Positions 5,931 to 7,482 of a stretch of 7,482 bases of DNA are shown in pieces. Location of the stretch: contig CALCDN010000277.1 in NCBI GenBank assembly GCA_937900755.1, forward strand, positions 1-7,482, given 5' to 3'. How positions within the stretch are numbered: the stretch's first letter is position 1; each line of letters starts with the position of its first letter. Below the pieces are notes generated by a model. It was not told the origin of the DNA. It made no database searches and saw nothing but the letters and a program-made list of their open reading frames with translations. The stretch is from an uncultured Acetobacter sp. (GTDB lineage: Bacteria > Pseudomonadota > Alphaproteobacteria > Acetobacterales > Acetobacteraceae). The position numbers were made by a program, and so were the translations under genes.

Positions 5931-6899
5931 ATGGATGAGACCGGGCAGGATATTCACAGGATGGCCATAGACCAGGTCACGCATGTGCTAGGGCGCGAAA
6001 TGGCAATGCCCGTGGCGCCCGAGGTCGTGCGGTTTGTGGAGCAGATGCTGGGTTCGGTGCGGCCGCTGGGGGTTCTGTTTTACGGGTCGGGCCTGCGGAG
6101 TGGCATTGACGAAGACACGCTGCTTGATTTTTACATTATTGTCCGCAGGCAGTCGGACTGGCCACGTTCGAGGCTGGCATGCATGGCCAATGCCGTATTG
6201 CCACCCAATGTTGAATATTACGAATTGCGGGTGGCCGAGCGCGCCATGCGCGCCAAGGTTGCCATTCTTACGCTGGGGCAACTGCGTGCGCTTACGGGGT
6301 TTGCTACGCTGAACACTACGGTATGGGCGCGTTTTTCCCAGCCGGTCAGGCTTGTGTGGCAAAATAATGCACAGGCGGCGCAGGCCATAACGCAGTGCAT
6401 CGTGCGCGCCAACGTAACGGCTGCCAGATGGGCTGCCTTGCTTGGGCCAGGCAAGGCCCCACCCACGGCGTTTTGGAACGCACTCTATGCGCGCACCTAC
6501 AAGGCGGAACTGCGTGTTGAAAACGGGCGGCGGAGTGGTGGCATAGTGGATGCCAATCTGGAACGCTACGAACGCGTCCTGCTGCCCTGCTGGCAGGCGG
6601 CCGGTATAAAATTCGCGCGGGAGGGGGAGGATGTCGCCCCCGATATTTCCGCTGAACAGAAGGACAATGCCCAACGCCAATGGCGCTTGAGGGCGCGGCT
6701 GGGCCGACCGCTCAATATCCTGCGCCTGATCAAGGCGGTGTACACGTTCAGGGGGAGTGCCCGCTATGCCGCATGGAAAGTGCGGCGGCATAGCGGAATA
6801 GAAATTACCCTCAGCCCATTTGCCCAGAAACATCCGCTCCTGGCAGCACCGCCAGTGCTGTGGAAGCTCTGGCGGCAGGGGGCTTTCAGGCAGGGCTAG
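5931..6899 (+). CDS. Tam41/Mmp37-like protein (CDP-diacylglycerol synthase-like nucleotidyltransferase)
   Basis: This 322-residue protein would usually be called hypothetical, but its layout matches Tam41/Mmp37, the mitochondrial peripheral-membrane enzyme that makes CDP-diacylglycerol from phosphatidate and CTP. Seen: LFYGSGL (49-55), then LLDFYIIV (64-71, D66), equivalent to the family's YGSG and DFxxxV nucleotidyltransferase core. A tryptophan (W77) sits where Tam41 has WH. RFSQPVRLVW (134-143) corresponds to RLHKPV. RTYKAELRVE (188-197) corresponds to the family's SYxGDxR stretch. A basic C-terminal region, LNILRLIKAVYTFRG (261-275) to WKVRRHSG (282-289), is amphipathic and may bind membrane. 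It is soluble, without transmembrane helices. It follows the kinase by 12 bases, so I infer that it takes the kinase product and forms a CDP-lipid, perhaps CDP-ceramide. Deviations: the HYS motif reads YYE (96-98). The start lacks a strong ribosome binding site; M11 is an alternative. A long antisense reading frame here is taken as a shadow. Confidence 0.7.
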   Translation: MDETGQDIHRMAIDQVTHVLGREMAMPVAPEVVRFVEQMLGSVRPLGVLFYGSGLRSGIDEDTLLDFYIIVRRQSDWPRSRLACMANAVLPPNVEYYELRVAERAMRAKVAILTLGQLRALTGFATLNTTVWARFSQPVRLVWQNNAQAAQAITQCIVRANVTAARWAALLGPGKAPPTAFWNALYARTYKAELRVENGRRSGGIVDANLERYERVLLPCWQAAGIKFAREGEDVAPDISAEQKDNAQRQWRLRARLGRPLNILRLIKAVYTFRGSARYAAWKVRRHSGIEITLSPFAQKHPLLAAPPVLWKLWRQGAFRQG

Positions 6900-6910
6900 A
6901 TCACGGCGGG

Positions 6911-7482
6911 TTACGCGGCTTCGGACTGCAACGGTACGCCACATGCCACAGCGGCCTGGCGGAAAATGGCAAGTGCCTGATCAATCTGCTCAGCCGTATG
7001 CGTTGCCATGACGGAGCAGCGCAGCAATGGGCGCGAATCCGGTGTGGCCGGGGGCAGGCTGAGGTTGACGTACACCCCAAGTTCCAAAAGCCGGTTCCAC
7101 ATGGGAATGGCCTGCTCAACCGTTTCCAGCGTAACAGCAATAACCGGGCTGACCCGCTTGCTGGCGTTAAGCCCCATGGCCATAAAGCCCGCATGCAGTT
7201 GGGCTGCGTTATCCATAAGCTGGCGGCGCAGTTCGGGCTGGGCAATCATGTCTTCAAGGGCCGCACCCGTTGCCGCGATCACTTCGGGGGGGAGGGAGGC
7301 CGTAAACATGTAGGGGCGGCAGTTGAGCCGCACCAGCTCCAGTTCGGGATGGTCGGATACGCAGTAGCCACCAACCGTACCCAGGCTCTTGGAGAAGGTG
7401 CCAACAATGAAGTCCACATCCGCTTCCACGCCTTCGGCCTCGGCCGCGCCACGTCCATGCTCACCCAGCACACCAAAGGAGT
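6911..7482 (-). CDS. spt: Serine palmitoyltransferase, C-terminal part (5' end outside window)
   Basis: This is the last 190 or so residues of a PLP-dependent alpha-oxoamine synthase; the reading frame runs off the right edge. The enzyme condenses L-serine with an acyl-CoA (or acyl-ACP) to 3-ketodihydrosphingosine, the first step of sphingolipid synthesis, in the cytosol or at the inner membrane. Seen: SFGVLGEHGRG at the edge, GTFSKSLG with the PLP-binding lysine (codon 7388-7390), CRPYMFTASLPP, YVNLSLPPATP and LLRCS. These match the soluble homodimeric Sphingomonas enzyme much better than KBL or BioF, the TASLPP and PPATP stretches being typical. The Arg378 of the Sphingomonas enzyme, just before PPATP, is Leu here (codon 7055-7057), while the Arg390 equivalent (7019-7021) is kept. 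It converges on the Tam41-like gene with 11 bases between stop codons and no clear terminator. It is probably the last gene of a leftward unit whose upstream members lie beyond the edge. Confidence 0.93.
   Translation of the reverse strand, partial: SFGVLGEHGRGAAEAEGVEADVDFIVGTFSKSLGTVGGYCVSDHPELELVRLNCRPYMFTASLPPEVIAATGAALEDMIAQPELRRQLMDNAAQLHAGFMAMGLNASKRVSPVIAVTLETVEQAIPMWNRLLELGVYVNLSLPPATPDSRPLLRCSVMATHTAEQIDQALAIFRQAAVACGVPLQSEAA

Noticed and set aside
6900..6910. Short gap between the convergent Tam41-like and serine palmitoyltransferase genes, checked for a bidirectional terminator.
   Set aside because: Eleven bases with no hairpin or T run; termination must use sequences inside the coding regions or Rho.
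5988..6944. A 318-codon open frame on the minus strand over nearly the whole Tam41-like gene.
   Set aside because: The predicted protein is rich in Cys, His, Pro and Arg, has no recognisable motif, and lies antisense to a gene with clear family motifs. This is a usual shadow in GC-rich DNA.

Overview
The window looks like an alphaproteobacterial chromosome, most likely from an acetic acid bacterium (Acetobacteraceae). The basis is GC-rich coding DNA, tightly packed genes, a Sphingomonas-type serine palmitoyltransferase, and protein sequences of alphaproteobacterial character. The genus is inferred from style, not from a marker gene.

Layout: (i) Positions 27-4806 hold five genes read leftward: a calcineurin-like metallophosphoesterase, an LptF-family permease, an LptG-family permease, a fatty-acid-hydroxylase-superfamily membrane enzyme and a MobA-like nucleotidyltransferase. 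Three of the four junctions are 4-base ATGA stop/start overlaps and the fourth is a 13-base gap, so this reads as one operon. (ii) Positions 4807-4937 are a divergent control region with two face-to-face promoter candidates whose -10 boxes overlap. (iii) Positions 4938-6899 hold two rightward genes: a lipid kinase of the diacylglycerol/sphingosine kinase family and a Tam41/Mmp37-like (CDP-diacylglycerol synthase-like) protein. (iv) Positions 6911-7482 hold the C-terminal half of serine palmitoyltransferase, read leftward, entering from the right edge and convergent with the Tam41-like gene.

Interpretation: the content fits a sphingolipid tailoring and export locus. Serine palmitoyltransferase starts long-chain-base synthesis; the remaining ceramide-synthesis genes would be expected beyond the right edge. 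The hydroxylase could hydroxylate ceramide, the kinase could make ceramide 1-phosphate, the Tam41-like protein could activate this as CDP-ceramide, the MobA-like protein could supply an activated head-group precursor, and the LptF/LptG pair could form the membrane part of an ABC machine that extracts the finished lipid for transport to the outer membrane. Family calls are strong. The ceramide-specific roles are inferred from co-location. The most novel proposal is a bacterial kinase plus Tam41-like pair making a CDP-activated sphingolipid.

No RNA gene, mobile element, CRISPR array or long repeat was seen, and no gene-free stretch exceeds 300 bases.
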